Made by a program: the position numbers and the translations under genes
Part shown: piece by piece, positions 1 through 9,236 of the stretch
How positions within the stretch are numbered: the first letter of the stretch is position 1
Layout: each line of letters starts with the position of its first letter
Assembly (NCBI RefSeq): GCF_000813345.1
Contig: NZ_BBQF01000003.1
Location: forward strand, 62,001-126,000
Reading direction: 5' to 3'
Source of the DNA: Sulfurospirillum arsenophilum NBRC 109478
Lineage (GTDB): Bacteria > Campylobacterota > Campylobacteria > Campylobacterales > Sulfurospirillaceae
DNA length: 64,000 nt
Notes under the pieces: model-generated
What the model was told of the DNA's origin: nothing
Databases searched by the model: none
What the model saw: only the letters and a program-made list of their open reading frames with translations

Positions 1-72
1 TATATCTTTAGTATGGTATTATAGCACATTTTATGTCATGCCAAAAAATGGCAAATATTTAGGAGAAACCGA

Positions 73-537
73 ATGGACAAAAATGAGATCAGAGAGTTAA
101 TACGTATTTTTGACAAAAGTGATATTACAAAACTGAAAATCAAAGAGGGTGATTTTAGCATTGAGTTGCAAAAAGGTTTTGATGGCCCTGTTGCCTATGC
201 AGCGGCCCCTGTTGTACATACCCCAAGCGCTGCTCCTGTAGCCCCAGCCCCTGTTGCTCAAATTGGTGGCGAAGCGAGCATCAATGCTGCTCCTGCTGGT
301 TTAAGTATCAAATCACCAATGGTAGGAACTTTCTACAAATCTCCAGCACCTGGTGCTGCTCCGTTTGCAAAAGTGGGCGATGTTATCCGTAAAGGTCAAC
401 CAATCGGCATTATTGAAGCGATGAAAATCATGAATGAAATTGAAGCAGAATTTGACTGTAAAATTTTAGAAATCCTTGTTGAAGATGGTCAGCCAGTAGA
501 ATACGATATGCCAATCTTTGCGGTGGAGAAAGTGTAA
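73..537 (+). CDS. accB: Biotin carboxyl carrier protein of acetyl-CoA carboxylase
   Basis: This 154-residue protein carries biotin for the first step of fatty-acid synthesis and shuttles CO2 from biotin carboxylase to the carboxyltransferase. The C-terminal biotinyl domain has the EAMKIMNE signature with the biotinylated lysine at about residue 118. An Ala/Pro-rich linker (about residues 40-75) joins it to the N-terminal part, as is normal for AccB. A TAGGAGA ribosome site lies just upstream. The stop codon overlaps the accC start by one base, so the two are translationally coupled. C. jejuni has the same pair in the same neighbourhood. Confidence 0.96.
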   Translation: MDKNEIRELIRIFDKSDITKLKIKEGDFSIELQKGFDGPVAYAAAPVVHTPSAAPVAPAPVAQIGGEASINAAPAGLSIKSPMVGTFYKSPAPGAAPFAKVGDVIRKGQPIGIIEAMKIMNEIEAEFDCKILEILVEDGQPVEYDMPIFAVEKV

Positions 538-1868
538 TGAAGATTGAGAAAATTCTTGTTGCCAATCGTGGTGAAATCGCCCTTCGTGCAATAAGAACCA
601 TCAAAGAGATGGGGAAACAAGCGATTGCGGTTTATTCCACTGCGGATAAAGATGCACTCTATCTTCAACATGCCGATGCAAGTATTTGTATTGGTGGTGC
701 AAAATCATCTGAGAGCTATTTGAGTATTCCTGCGATCATTAGTGCAGCTGAGATCAGTGGTTGTGATGCTATCTTCCCAGGCTATGGTTTTCTAAGTGAG
801 AACCAAACGTTTGTTGAAGTATGTAAACACCACAATATTAAATTTATTGGACCATCCGTTGACTCTATGGTTTTAATGAGTGATAAATCAAAAGCCAAAG
901 AAGTGATGAAAAAAGCAGGTGTACCAGTAATTCTTGGTAGTGAAGGTGCGCTTGAGAGTGTTGAAGAAGCGAAAAAATTGGCTGAACAAATCGGACTTCC
1001 TGTTATCGTTAAAGCGAGTGCAGGTGGTGGTGGACGTGGTATGCGTGTGGTTGAGAAGATGGAAGATTTGGAAAAATCATTTCTTGCAGCTGAAAGCGAA
1101 GCGCTAAGTGCGTTTGGCGATGGCACGCTTTACATGGAAAAATACATCAAAAACCCACGCCACATTGAAGTTCAAGTTATCGGTGACTCATTTGGCAATG
1201 TGCTTCATATTGGTGAGCGTGACTGTTCAATGCAGAGACGTCATCAAAAACTCATTGAAGAGTCTCCTGCTATTGCACTTGATGCAAAAACGAGAGCACG
1301 ACTTCATGAGGTAGCCGTTAAAGCGACCAAATATATCGGTTATGAAAATGCTGGTACGTTTGAGTTCCTTTTAGATGCTGACAAAAACTTCTACTTTATG
1401 GAAATGAACACCAGACTTCAAGTGGAGCATTGTGTCAGTGAAATGGTGAGCGGTATCGACATCATCGAGTGGATGATTCGTGTGGCAGAGGGTGAAAAAC
1501 TTTTTGATCAAAGCGCATTGACATTTCGCGGTCATGCCATAGAGTGTCGTATTACGGCTGAAGATCCTGTCAAGTTTATTCCAAGTCCGGGTAAGATTAC
1601 AAAGTATATCATTCCTGGAGGACGTAATGTTCGTATGGACTCACATGCATACCAAGGCTATGTTGTTCCATCTCATTATGACTCTATGATTGGAAAGCTT
1701 GTCGTTTGGGGTGAAGATCGCACACGCGCTATTGCAAAAATGAAACAAGCTTTGAGTGAGTTACAAATTGAGGGAATTAAAACGGTAAGGGATTTTCATT
1801 TGAATATGATGGATAACAAAGACTTTATCGAAAATAAGTTTGACACAAACTATCTTTCACGCTACTAA
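537..1868 (+). CDS. accC: Biotin carboxylase subunit of acetyl-CoA carboxylase
   Basis: This 443-residue ATP-grasp enzyme carboxylates the biotin on AccB using ATP and bicarbonate. The N-terminal domain begins KILVANRGEIALR. The glycine-rich ATP loop GGGGRGMRV is near residues 162-170, MEMNTRLQVEHCVSE carries catalytic residues, and the C-terminal domain has FIPSPGKI. The length matches the family. It overlaps accB by one base and is followed by a hairpin terminator shared with the convergent chaperone gene. Confidence 0.97.
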   Translation: MKIEKILVANRGEIALRAIRTIKEMGKQAIAVYSTADKDALYLQHADASICIGGAKSSESYLSIPAIISAAEISGCDAIFPGYGFLSENQTFVEVCKHHNIKFIGPSVDSMVLMSDKSKAKEVMKKAGVPVILGSEGALESVEEAKKLAEQIGLPVIVKASAGGGGRGMRVVEKMEDLEKSFLAAESEALSAFGDGTLYMEKYIKNPRHIEVQVIGDSFGNVLHIGERDCSMQRRHQKLIEESPAIALDAKTRARLHEVAVKATKYIGYENAGTFEFLLDADKNFYFMEMNTRLQVEHCVSEMVSGIDIIEWMIRVAEGEKLFDQSALTFRGHAIECRITAEDPVKFIPSPGKITKYIIPGGRNVRMDSHAYQGYVVPSHYDSMIGKLVVWGEDRTRAIAKMKQALSELQIEGIKTVRDFHLNMMDNKDFIENKFDTNYLSRY

Positions 1869-1875
1869 TTAACTT

Positions 1876-1895
1876 AGGTCGCCATTTGGCGACCT
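1876..1895. terminator. Bidirectional hairpin between accC and the surA-like gene
   Basis: An 8-bp perfect stem (AGGTCGCC / GGCGACCT) with an ATTT loop lies between two convergent genes. Only a weak T-rich stretch follows on the plus side. Confidence 0.6.
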
Positions 1896-1908
1896 GAACT
1901 TCTTTGAC

Positions 1909-2763
1909 TTACGGTGCTCTGACAACTTGGATGTTTGCAGAAGACTTGAGTTTTTCAAAATACTCTTCAATTCCTTTTTGCTCTTTACCTTCGCCAAGTT
2001 TATTATAAATATAATTTTTTGCCTCATCAAATGAGACGCTTTGTACGTTATATTTCTCTTTGATAAAGAACATTACGTAGTTTGAATCGGTTTTGCTGAT
2101 AGACGTAAATTTGCCTTTTGGTGTTTTATTCAAAAGTGCTAAAAGTTTTGGATCCGTTTTGCCTGCTTCAATTTTTCCTTCTTGGAGTTGAACATCCGTT
2201 GCAGCACTCATAGGATTGCTTTGAATGGTTGAAAGGCTTTGTTGATTTGCACTGGTATAAATTGTTACATCAAAAGAGCCAGCTTGTGAAAATTCATGAA
2301 GATTATCATTATAATAGGCTTTAAGTTCACCATCATTTAGTTGTTGCATTTTTGTACTAACAATTTTTTTGTAGAGCTTATCGCGTTGAAGTTTCTTTTT
2401 AAGATCTTCTTTGTATTCTGCAATGTCAATATTTTTTGAACGGATCATATTGAGAAAATCGTATTGGTTCATATTGTTACTAATCGCTAAGCTTTCGATG
2501 TATTGATCGACTTCAAAATTGTCAACGCTGATGTTTTGTTTCTTGATTTCAGACTCTTCAAGCTTTTGTCGTACTAGAATATCCAAGGACTCTTTTTTAG
2601 AGATATTAAAGCGTTGAGAGTATTTGAAAACGTCATAAAGGGTGATAGGTTCTTTATTGATAATCACAGAAACACCGTCAACGGTGGCCGCATTCACAGG
2701 TGAAAAAAGAAGGCTTGCGCCCAAAGTTACAAAAGTTAACACCTTTAGTTTAATCTTCATCAA
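1909..2763 (-). CDS. SurA-like periplasmic chaperone / peptidyl-prolyl isomerase
   Basis: The 284-residue product has a signal peptide (basic start, hydrophobic core, cut near VNA-A). A SurA N-type chaperone region (about 30-160) is followed by a short parvulin-like segment and a helical C-terminus. Position between accBC and gltX matches C. jejuni Cj1289, a structurally characterised SurA-like chaperone. It probably helps outer-membrane proteins fold in the periplasm. Isomerase activity cannot be judged from sequence alone. The gene diverges from gltX. Confidence 0.8.
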   Translation of the reverse strand: MMKIKLKVLTFVTLGASLLFSPVNAATVDGVSVIINKEPITLYDVFKYSQRFNISKKESLDILVRQKLEESEIKKQNISVDNFEVDQYIESLAISNNMNQYDFLNMIRSKNIDIAEYKEDLKKKLQRDKLYKKIVSTKMQQLNDGELKAYYNDNLHEFSQAGSFDVTIYTSANQQSLSTIQSNPMSAATDVQLQEGKIEAGKTDPKLLALLNKTPKGKFTSISKTDSNYVMFFIKEKYNVQSVSFDEAKNYIYNKLGEGKEQKGIEEYFEKLKSSANIQVVRAP

Positions 2764-2963
2764 TAGTCCTTTGTTTTAAGAAAAATACCTATATAATCGT
2801 GCAGTATTATAAATAATAGGCTACGAATGATAACATTTTTTTCGACAAAAAAAATTAAAAAAATGTTTTTCTTCTCGCTCTGGTAGTTTTTTTGTTTCTC
2901 ACGTAACAAAATGATACATAATTTATACATAACTTATTAAAAATCAATCGTAAGGTTATAGTC

Positions 2964-4355
2964 ATGGTTGTGACACGTTTTGCCCCCAGTCCTACGGGAT
3001 ATTTGCATATTGGAGGGCTTCGCACTGCTCTTTACAGTTATCTTTGGGCAAAAAGAAACAGTGGAAAGTTTTTATTTCGCATTGAAGATACAGATCTTGC
3101 TCGAAACTCAAAAGAAGCAGCGGAAGCTATTGTTGAGGCCTTTAAATGGGTTGGACTTGCCCATGAAGGTGAAATTGTTTATCAATCTGAGCGTTTCGAT
3201 CTTTACAAAAGCTATGTGAAAAAGCTTTTAGAAGAAGGTAAGGCGTACAAATGTTATATGAGCAAAGAGGAGCTTGACGCTCTTCGTGAAGGACAAATGG
3301 CACGCAAAGAGCGTCCAAAGTATGATGGTAGATACCGTGATTTTACAGGTACTCCTCCAGAGGGTGTGGCGCCTGTTATTCGTATCAAAGCGCCTACGAG
3401 CGGTGTTGTTTCTTTTGTCGATGGTGTCAAAGGTGAAGTAACATTTAATGCAAGCGATATGCTCGATGATTTTATTATCGCACGCAGTGATGGCACGCCA
3501 ACGTATAATTTTGTGGTTGTCATTGATGATGCGCTGATGGGTGTTAATGAAGTCATTCGTGGTGATGATCACCTTTCAAACACTCCAAAACAGATCATTT
3601 TATATCAAGCACTTGGCTTTGATATTCCTAAATTTTATCATGTTCCAATGATCCTCAATCCAGAAGGTAAAAAGCTCTCTAAACGTGATGGCGCGGTCGA
3701 TGTAATGGAGTATAAAAGAGAAGGCTATTTACCAGAAGCATTGCTCAATTTCCTCATTCGTTTAGGGTGGAGTCATGGTGACCAAGAGATTTTCTCTTTT
3801 GACGAGATGAAAGCTCTGTTTGATCCTTCGAATATCAATAAATCAGCTTCTGCTTACAATCAAGAAAAACTTGTGTGGCTCAATGCGCATTACATTAAAC
3901 AAGCGAGTTATGAGCGTTTAATTGATGAATTACGCTTTTTTGACCTCGATCTTTCTTTACATGTAAAAAAAGAGTTACTTATTGACGCATTAAGAGATAG
4001 GGCAAAAACACTTGTTGAGTTTGCAAGCCTAGCAAAACAGATTTTAGAAGCTCCAACATGTTACGATGAAAAAGCCGTTGAAAAGTTCTTAACCGTTGAT
4101 GGACTAAGCGTTTTAGAGCAGTATCTTGAAGCATTAAAGAGTGCAAAAGAGCTGTGCAATGCGAGTGAATTTGAAACATTTACCAAGGCATTTTTAGAAG
4201 AAAAAGGTCTTAAACTCAAAGATCTTGCACAAGCCATTCGTATCGCAATGGTTGGAAGTTCTGTAAGTCCTTCAATCTTTGAAGTACTAGAAATTATCGG
4301 ATATGTTAACGTTATACAAAGAATTCAAAAATTAATATCTTATAAAAGGAGTTAG
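2964..4355 (+). CDS. gltX: Glutamyl-tRNA synthetase
   Basis: This class I aminoacyl-tRNA synthetase has 463 residues. The HIGH-type motif is in PSPTGYLHIGGLRT (residues 8-21) and the KMSKS-type motif is KLSKRDG near residue 237. The C-terminal half is the helical anticodon-binding region. Campylobacterota usually carry two GltX paralogues, one of which charges tRNA-Gln with glutamate; which one this is cannot be told from the window. One TTTACATGTAAA palindrome lies in the gene and is read as Leu-His-Val-Lys. Confidence 0.94.
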   Translation: MVVTRFAPSPTGYLHIGGLRTALYSYLWAKRNSGKFLFRIEDTDLARNSKEAAEAIVEAFKWVGLAHEGEIVYQSERFDLYKSYVKKLLEEGKAYKCYMSKEELDALREGQMARKERPKYDGRYRDFTGTPPEGVAPVIRIKAPTSGVVSFVDGVKGEVTFNASDMLDDFIIARSDGTPTYNFVVVIDDALMGVNEVIRGDDHLSNTPKQIILYQALGFDIPKFYHVPMILNPEGKKLSKRDGAVDVMEYKREGYLPEALLNFLIRLGWSHGDQEIFSFDEMKALFDPSNINKSASAYNQEKLVWLNAHYIKQASYERLIDELRFFDLDLSLHVKKELLIDALRDRAKTLVEFASLAKQILEAPTCYDEKAVEKFLTVDGLSVLEQYLEALKSAKELCNASEFETFTKAFLEEKGLKLKDLAQAIRIAMVGSSVSPSIFEVLEIIGYVNVIQRIQKLISYKRS

Positions 4356-4356
4356 T

Positions 4357-5634
4357 GTGAGTAATAAGGGAAAAGTAACTAAAGAAGAGTCATTAGAGTA
4401 CCATATTGGTGGAAAAATTGAAATACATGTTAAAACACGTTGTGATACAGCTAGAGATCTTTCTATGGCCTACACTCCAGGTGTTGCGCACCCATGTTTA
4501 GAGATTGAAAAAGATAATGAATTAGCGTATAAATATACTAACAAAGGTAATCTTGTTGCCGTTATTACCGATGGTACAGCAGTCCTTGGACTTGGCGATA
4601 TTGGCGCAATTGCTGGTAAGCCTGTTATGGAAGGAAAATCTGTTCTTTTCAAAAAATTTGCAGATGTAGATTCTTTTGATATTGAGCTTGATGAACATGA
4701 CGCTGATAAAATCGTAGAGATTTGTAAAGCACTTGCACCAACATTTGGTGGTATTAACCTTGAAGATATTAAAGCACCAAAATGTTTTGAGATTGAGCAA
4801 AAACTTCAAGCGGCTGTCAACATTCCTGTTATGCACGATGACCAACACGGTACAGCGATGATTACATCAGCTGGTCTTATCAATGCGCTTGAAATCAGTG
4901 GTAAAAAAATCGAAGATATGAAAATTGTAGTATCTGGTGCTGGAGCTGCTGGTATTGCGTGTGCTAAAATGTATAAACTTTTAGGGGCTAAAAATATCGT
5001 GATGATTGACACCAAAGGTGTTATTCACTCTGGTAGAACGGATCTTAACAAATACAAAGCAGAGTTTGCTCTTGAAACAAGTGATAGAACACTCGAAGAT
5101 GCAATGAAAGGTTCAGACATGTTCCTTGGTCTTTCAGCTCCTGGCGTTGTGAGCCAAGAGATGGTTAAATCAATGAATCCATACCCAATCATTTTTGCTC
5201 TTGCAAACCCAACACCTGAAATTTTACCTGAAGAAGTCCATGCTATTAGAAATGACGTTATGATGGGAACAGGTAGAAGTGACTATCCAAACCAAGTTAA
5301 CAACGTATTAGGTTTCCCTTTCATCTTTAGAGGTGCGCTTGATGTTAAAGCAACGAAGGTAACAGAAGGCATGAAAATGGCAGCTGCTGTTGCGATGGCA
5401 AAATTAGCAAAAGAAGATGTTCCTGATTATGTCAAAGCGGCTTACAATGGCGAAGATCTTAAATTTGGTATCAATTACATCATTCCAAAACCATTTGATA
5501 GAAGAGTTTTTGTGTGGATTTCTGCTGCGGTTGCAGAAGCTGCAATTAAAGATGGTGTTGCGCGTGAGAAAGATTTTGATCTTAAAGCCTATAAAGCAAA
5601 ACTTCAAGCCATTATTGATGCGGAGCAAAAATAA
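4357..5634 (+). CDS. Malate dehydrogenase (oxaloacetate-decarboxylating), malic enzyme
   Basis: The 425-residue enzyme converts malate to pyruvate and CO2 with NAD(P). It shows the malic signature [10 protein letters not shown] near the N-terminus, the metal-site stretch MHDDQHGTA, and a Rossmann motif [13 protein letters not shown] at about 193-205. The start is GTG, one base after the gltX stop, with AAAGGAG upstream inside the gltX end. The gene sits in a gltX-malic enzyme-upp run, as in C. jejuni (Cj1286-Cj1288). The length is that of the short bacterial type without a phosphotransacetylase domain. Confidence 0.93.
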   Translation: MSNKGKVTKEESLEYHIGGKIEIHVKTRCDTARDLSMAYTPGVAHPCLEIEKDNELAYKYTNKGNLVAVITDGTAVLGLGDIGAIAGKPVMEGKSVLFKKFADVDSFDIELDEHDADKIVEICKALAPTFGGINLEDIKAPKCFEIEQKLQAAVNIPVMHDDQHGTAMITSAGLINALEISGKKIEDMKIVVSGAGAAGIACAKMYKLLGAKNIVMIDTKGVIHSGRTDLNKYKAEFALETSDRTLEDAMKGSDMFLGLSAPGVVSQEMVKSMNPYPIIFALANPTPEILPEEVHAIRNDVMMGTGRSDYPNQVNNVLGFPFIFRGALDVKATKVTEGMKMAAAVAMAKLAKEDVPDYVKAAYNGEDLKFGINYIIPKPFDRRVFVWISAAVAEAAIKDGVAREKDFDLKAYKAKLQAIIDAEQK

Positions 5635-6267
5635 GTGAAAAATGTCCATGTCATCAAACACCCTCTGATCGAGCATAAGCTTTCGATTTTAAGAGATGAA
5701 AAAACAGAGCCCTTTCAGTTTCGACTTTTAGTCGATGAAATCTCTTATTTGATGCTGTTTGAGGCAACCAGAGATTTACCACTAAGAGACGTTAAGGTTC
5801 AAACCCCTGTCGCAGTGGCAAATGCTAAAAAGCTGGATGTTAAGATTATGATCTGCCCGATTCTTCGGGCGGCTCTTGGCATGTTGGACAGTGTTTTTAA
5901 ACTTATTCCTGATGCGAGTGTAGGCTTTTTAGGCTTTCAGCGTAACGAAAAAACGCTTGAAGCAGAATTTTACTATGCGAAACTTCCTGCCGATCATACG
6001 GAACGCACTGCCATCATCATCGATCCGATGTTTGCAACAGGCGGTACAGCGATTGATGCGGTGAATTTCCTCAAAGGTAAAGGTGTTCAAGACATTCGCT
6101 TCTTATGCCTTGTCTCAGCGCCTGAAGGACTTAAAAAGTTTCATGAAATTCATCCAGATGTTCCTGTTTATACGGCATGCATTGATGATGGATTGAATGA
6201 GAACGGTTACATCGTTCCAGGTCTTGGAGATGCGGGAGATAGGGTTTTTAATACGCTAGGCGCATAA
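5635..6267 (+). CDS. upp: Uracil phosphoribosyltransferase
   Basis: This 210-residue enzyme salvages uracil to UMP using PRPP. The PRPP loop IIDPMFATGGTAID lies at about 126-139, and the uracil site GYIVPGLGDAGDR is near the C-terminus. The start is GTG, directly after the malic enzyme stop with no gap. A strong hairpin terminator follows. Confidence 0.95.
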   Translation: MKNVHVIKHPLIEHKLSILRDEKTEPFQFRLLVDEISYLMLFEATRDLPLRDVKVQTPVAVANAKKLDVKIMICPILRAALGMLDSVFKLIPDASVGFLGFQRNEKTLEAEFYYAKLPADHTERTAIIIDPMFATGGTAIDAVNFLKGKGVQDIRFLCLVSAPEGLKKFHEIHPDVPVYTACIDDGLNENGYIVPGLGDAGDRVFNTLGA

Positions 6268-6292
6268 AAATTCTCTCTTTGAATCTTTACAT

Positions 6293-6317
6293 GTAAAACG
6301 GGCTTTGCCCGTTTTAC
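6293..6317. terminator. Bidirectional terminator between upp and gdhA
   Basis: A perfect 11-bp stem (GTAAAACGGGC / GCCCGTTTTAC) with a TTT loop separates two convergent genes. Its left arm overlaps a copy of the TTTACATGTAAA palindrome at 6286, so the repeat supplies part of the stem and the T-rich tail on the minus strand. Confidence 0.8.
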
Positions 6318-7678
6318 TATACCGCTCCTTGGTCGATCATGGAGTCAGCTACTTTTCTAAACCCTGCAATATTTGCACCCAACATCAAATTACCCTCATC
6401 TCCAAATTCCTTAGAAGTGTTATAAGAGAGTTCGAAAATAGACTTCATAATGGTGTGTAGTTTGTTGTCAACTTCGGAAAAGCTCCATTTTTGCATACTG
6501 GCGTTTTGACTCATCTCTAGCTGACTTGTTGCAACACCTCCTGCATTAGCAGCCTTAGCAGGGCCGTAAAACATTTTGTGGGAAAGCATAAAATCAATTG
6601 CCCCCGGCGTGCTTGGCATATTGGCACCTTCATTCACCAAGCGACATCCATTTTTGTAGAGAATTTGTATATCCGTAAGGTTAAGTTCATTTTGTGTGGC
6701 ACTCGGGAAAGCTGCAAAACAAGGAATACCCCAAACTGCATTGGTTCCTATAGGATAGTCACTGACTGAAATATATGTTGCCGTTGGATGGACTTTGAGG
6801 TATTCGGTGAGATCTTTGCGGTTAACCTCTTTAATGGCTTTAAGCGTCTTAAAATCAATCCCATCTTTGTCGTAAATCATCCCTTTAGAATCGCTACATG
6901 TAACAGGAATAGCCTCTAATTCATAAAGCTTTTGAATGGTATAAAGAGCAACATTACCAGCTCCAGAAACGGTGCAGATTTTACCTTTGAGTGAGTCGCC
7001 TGCTTTGTTAAGAATATTCTCTGCAAAATAGACAGACCCATATCCTGTCGCTTCCGTGCGCGCAAGTGAACCTCCCCAATTGAGTCCTTTTCCCGTTAAT
7101 GCACCTTCAAAACGACCCGTAAGGCGTTTGTATTCGCCAAACATATAGCCAATTTCGCGTCCTCCTACACCAATGTCGCCAGCAGGGATATCTTTTGTTT
7201 CGCCAATGTGTTTGGAGAGTTCAACCATGAAAGACTGGCAAAAGCGCATGATTTCGCCTTCGCTTTTCCCTTTAGGATCAAAGTTACTTCCGCCTTTTGC
7301 TCCACCGATGGCAAGACCTGTGAGCGAGTTTTTAAAAATTTGCTCAAAGCCTAAAAACTTGATGATCCCAAGATTGACACTCGGATGAAAGCGAAGCCCC
7401 CCTTTATACGGTCCGATGGCTGAATTAAACTGTACACGGTAGCCAATGTTGGTTTGAATTTTACCTTGGTCATCCATCCAAACCACGCGAAAGAGAATTT
7501 GACGCTCAGGGATGACGATGCGCTCTAAAATGTTGTAATGATCGTACTTTGGTTCAGCTTGCAAGAGAGGTTCAAGAGAGGTCAAAACCTCTTCTACCGC
7601 TTGGTAAAATTCGGTTTGACCGGGGGTGCTTTGGATCGTGGATTTCAGAATTCTATCTATATCGCTTTTGACTGACAT
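6317..7678 (-). CDS. gdhA: NADP-type glutamate dehydrogenase
   Basis: The 453-residue hexameric-type enzyme interconverts 2-oxoglutarate plus ammonia and glutamate. The substrate region YKGGLRFHPSV and the catalytic-lysine stretch GGAKGGSNFDPKGKS are intact, and the Rossmann segment contains VSGAGNVALYT. The length is typical of the small NADP-linked anabolic enzyme. An AAGGAG ribosome site precedes the ATG. mqnA lies 21 bases upstream on the same strand, so the two are probably co-transcribed. Confidence 0.95.
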   Translation of the reverse strand: MSVKSDIDRILKSTIQSTPGQTEFYQAVEEVLTSLEPLLQAEPKYDHYNILERIVIPERQILFRVVWMDDQGKIQTNIGYRVQFNSAIGPYKGGLRFHPSVNLGIIKFLGFEQIFKNSLTGLAIGGAKGGSNFDPKGKSEGEIMRFCQSFMVELSKHIGETKDIPAGDIGVGGREIGYMFGEYKRLTGRFEGALTGKGLNWGGSLARTEATGYGSVYFAENILNKAGDSLKGKICTVSGAGNVALYTIQKLYELEAIPVTCSDSKGMIYDKDGIDFKTLKAIKEVNRKDLTEYLKVHPTATYISVSDYPIGTNAVWGIPCFAAFPSATQNELNLTDIQILYKNGCRLVNEGANMPSTPGAIDFMLSHKMFYGPAKAANAGGVATSQLEMSQNASMQKWSFSEVDNKLHTIMKSIFELSYNTSKEFGDEGNLMLGANIAGFRKVADSMIDQGAV

Positions 7679-7699
7679 CAGGCAACTCCTTTAAGGATT

Positions 7700-8371
7700 T
7701 TACGATGAAGGCTTCTGTGCTCGTTTTGCTTTTTTTAAAAATATGAAGAGGGCTTTTTGTTCTTTCTTTCCAATAGTATAGCTAATAAGTTTGAGATATT
7801 CTTTGATGTCATAAGGGGAAATACCGCGCTCTTGAGAGTATTTTTTCAAAATATAGTTAGGAATTTTAATCGGACGTTGCACAAATTTAGCAGAGAGCTT
7901 TTTATAGAAGCGTTGTTGTGCATTGATGCACAAGCGTGCAAAGACAAAAGGCAAATGATACTTCTCATGCCATGTTTTACCAAGATCAATGTACTCTTCA
8001 GGTGCTTCTAAATAGAGTTTTAATGCACGGTCTCCTATAAACACTTCACCTTCGAGTCCAAGGACGCGAGCGAGCATATTTGACGTTGCAGAAGCGGGAT
8101 CTCTTTTCGCCTCACCTTCTTTAATGATGACACTTTTAACATTTTTTTGCGCCACAATGCCAATGGGCAAAGGGGTAATTGATTTGCGTTTACTTTCAAT
8201 ACTGGAAATAAATGCGGCATCCACGACACGTTTTCTAAACTTACGATTAATGCTAGAAGGAACAGCCTTTTGGTGCTCACAAGAGCGTTTAAAAGCGTTT
8301 GGAAGCGAAGAGCGTTTCAAGAAAACATGAAAGGGAAGAAGATTGATATAATCTATCTTACCAAAAACCAT
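7700..8371 (-). CDS. mqnA: Chorismate dehydratase MqnA, futalosine menaquinone pathway
   Basis: The 223-residue product opens with GKIDYINLLPFHVF, the MqnA/MqnD-type opening, and has the SSIES and SNMLARVL segments. MqnA forms 3-enolpyruvylbenzoate from chorismate, the first step of menaquinone synthesis by the futalosine route used by Campylobacterota. An AAGGAG ribosome site precedes the ATG. The other mqn genes are not in the window. Confidence 0.85.
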   Translation of the reverse strand: MVFGKIDYINLLPFHVFLKRSSLPNAFKRSCEHQKAVPSSINRKFRKRVVDAAFISSIESKRKSITPLPIGIVAQKNVKSVIIKEGEAKRDPASATSNMLARVLGLEGEVFIGDRALKLYLEAPEEYIDLGKTWHEKYHLPFVFARLCINAQQRFYKKLSAKFVQRPIKIPNYILKKYSQERGISPYDIKEYLKLISYTIGKKEQKALFIFLKKAKRAQKPSS

Positions 8372-8490
8372 ACAGACTCCTTGTTTTGGGAAGAATATTA
8401 TAACTCACATAGCTTAACAAGATGGTTTACTAAGAAGAGTTATACCCAAAAATTGGTACAATGAAAACAAAAAATTAGGAAGACATAAAG

Positions 8491-9234
8491 ATGTTAGAAT
8501 CGTTATTTACAGCAGAAGCATTGATGGCACTCTTGACATTAACCGCTTTGGAAATCGTACTTGGAATTGATAATATTATTTTTATTGCTATTTTGGTGGG
8601 GCGTTTACCACAACACCAAAGAGACAAAGGAAGAATTTTTGGTCTTGCTCTTGCGATGATCACGCGCATCCTGCTACTTCTTTCGCTCTTTTGGATTATG
8701 AAGCTCACCTCACCCCTTTTTACTATTTTTGCACAAGAGATTTCAGGACGAGATCTTATTTTAATTGTGGGGGGGCTTTTTCTTCTTGCTAAGTCAACGA
8801 CGGAGATTCACCAAGACATTGAAGAGGCTGGCGAAGAGGAAAAAGAGCTTAAAAAAGGTTCACGTGGTTTTTTCAATACGCTGATTCAGATCGCAATTTT
8901 AGACATCGTTTTCTCTCTTGATTCTGTCATTACTGCTGTGGGTATGGCCAATGACATCATCGTTATGATCTTAGCCGTTGTGATTGCTGTGGGTGTCATG
9001 ATGTTTGCAAGTAAGAGCATTTCACATTTTATTGATGTGAACCCAACCATCAAAATCTTAGCACTTTCGTTTTTGATTTTAGTCGGTGTAACATTGATTG
9101 CAGAGGGGTTGGATTTTCATATCTCAAAAGCGTATGTTTACTTTGCTATGGCATTCTCGCTTGCGGTTGAGTCGATTAATATTTACAGTCGTAAGAAAAA
9201 AGCTAAAAAGTCAGTAGCTCAAAAAGAGGCGTAA
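8491..9234 (+). CDS. TerC-family integral membrane protein
   Basis: This 247-residue protein has about seven hydrophobic segments and the TerC hallmark acidic motifs: LGIDNIIFIA near residue 27 and FSLDSVITAVG near residue 143. TerC-family proteins are linked to metal export (manganese, calcium) or tellurite resistance; the substrate here is unknown. A charged cytoplasmic loop (EEAGEEEKELKKG) lies mid-protein and a lysine-rich tail ends it. The MreB-like gene starts two bases after the stop, so they form one transcription unit. Confidence 0.85.
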   Translation: MLESLFTAEALMALLTLTALEIVLGIDNIIFIAILVGRLPQHQRDKGRIFGLALAMITRILLLLSLFWIMKLTSPLFTIFAQEISGRDLILIVGGLFLLAKSTTEIHQDIEEAGEEEKELKKGSRGFFNTLIQIAILDIVFSLDSVITAVGMANDIIVMILAVVIAVGVMMFASKSISHFIDVNPTIKILALSFLILVGVTLIAEGLDFHISKAYVYFAMAFSLAVESINIYSRKKKAKKSVAQKEA

Positions 9235-9236
9235 TT

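Noticed and set aside
1-72. TGCCA-AAAAA-TGGCA inverted repeat before accB as an operator or FapR-like site
   Set aside because: The arms are only 5 bp, and a short AT-rich inverted repeat of this kind arises often by chance; no supporting context was seen.
6895-6904. ACATGTAACA in gdhA and ATACATGTAAAG at 20255 as further palindrome copies
   Set aside because: They lack the full TTACATGTAA and were not counted, although they may be decayed copies.
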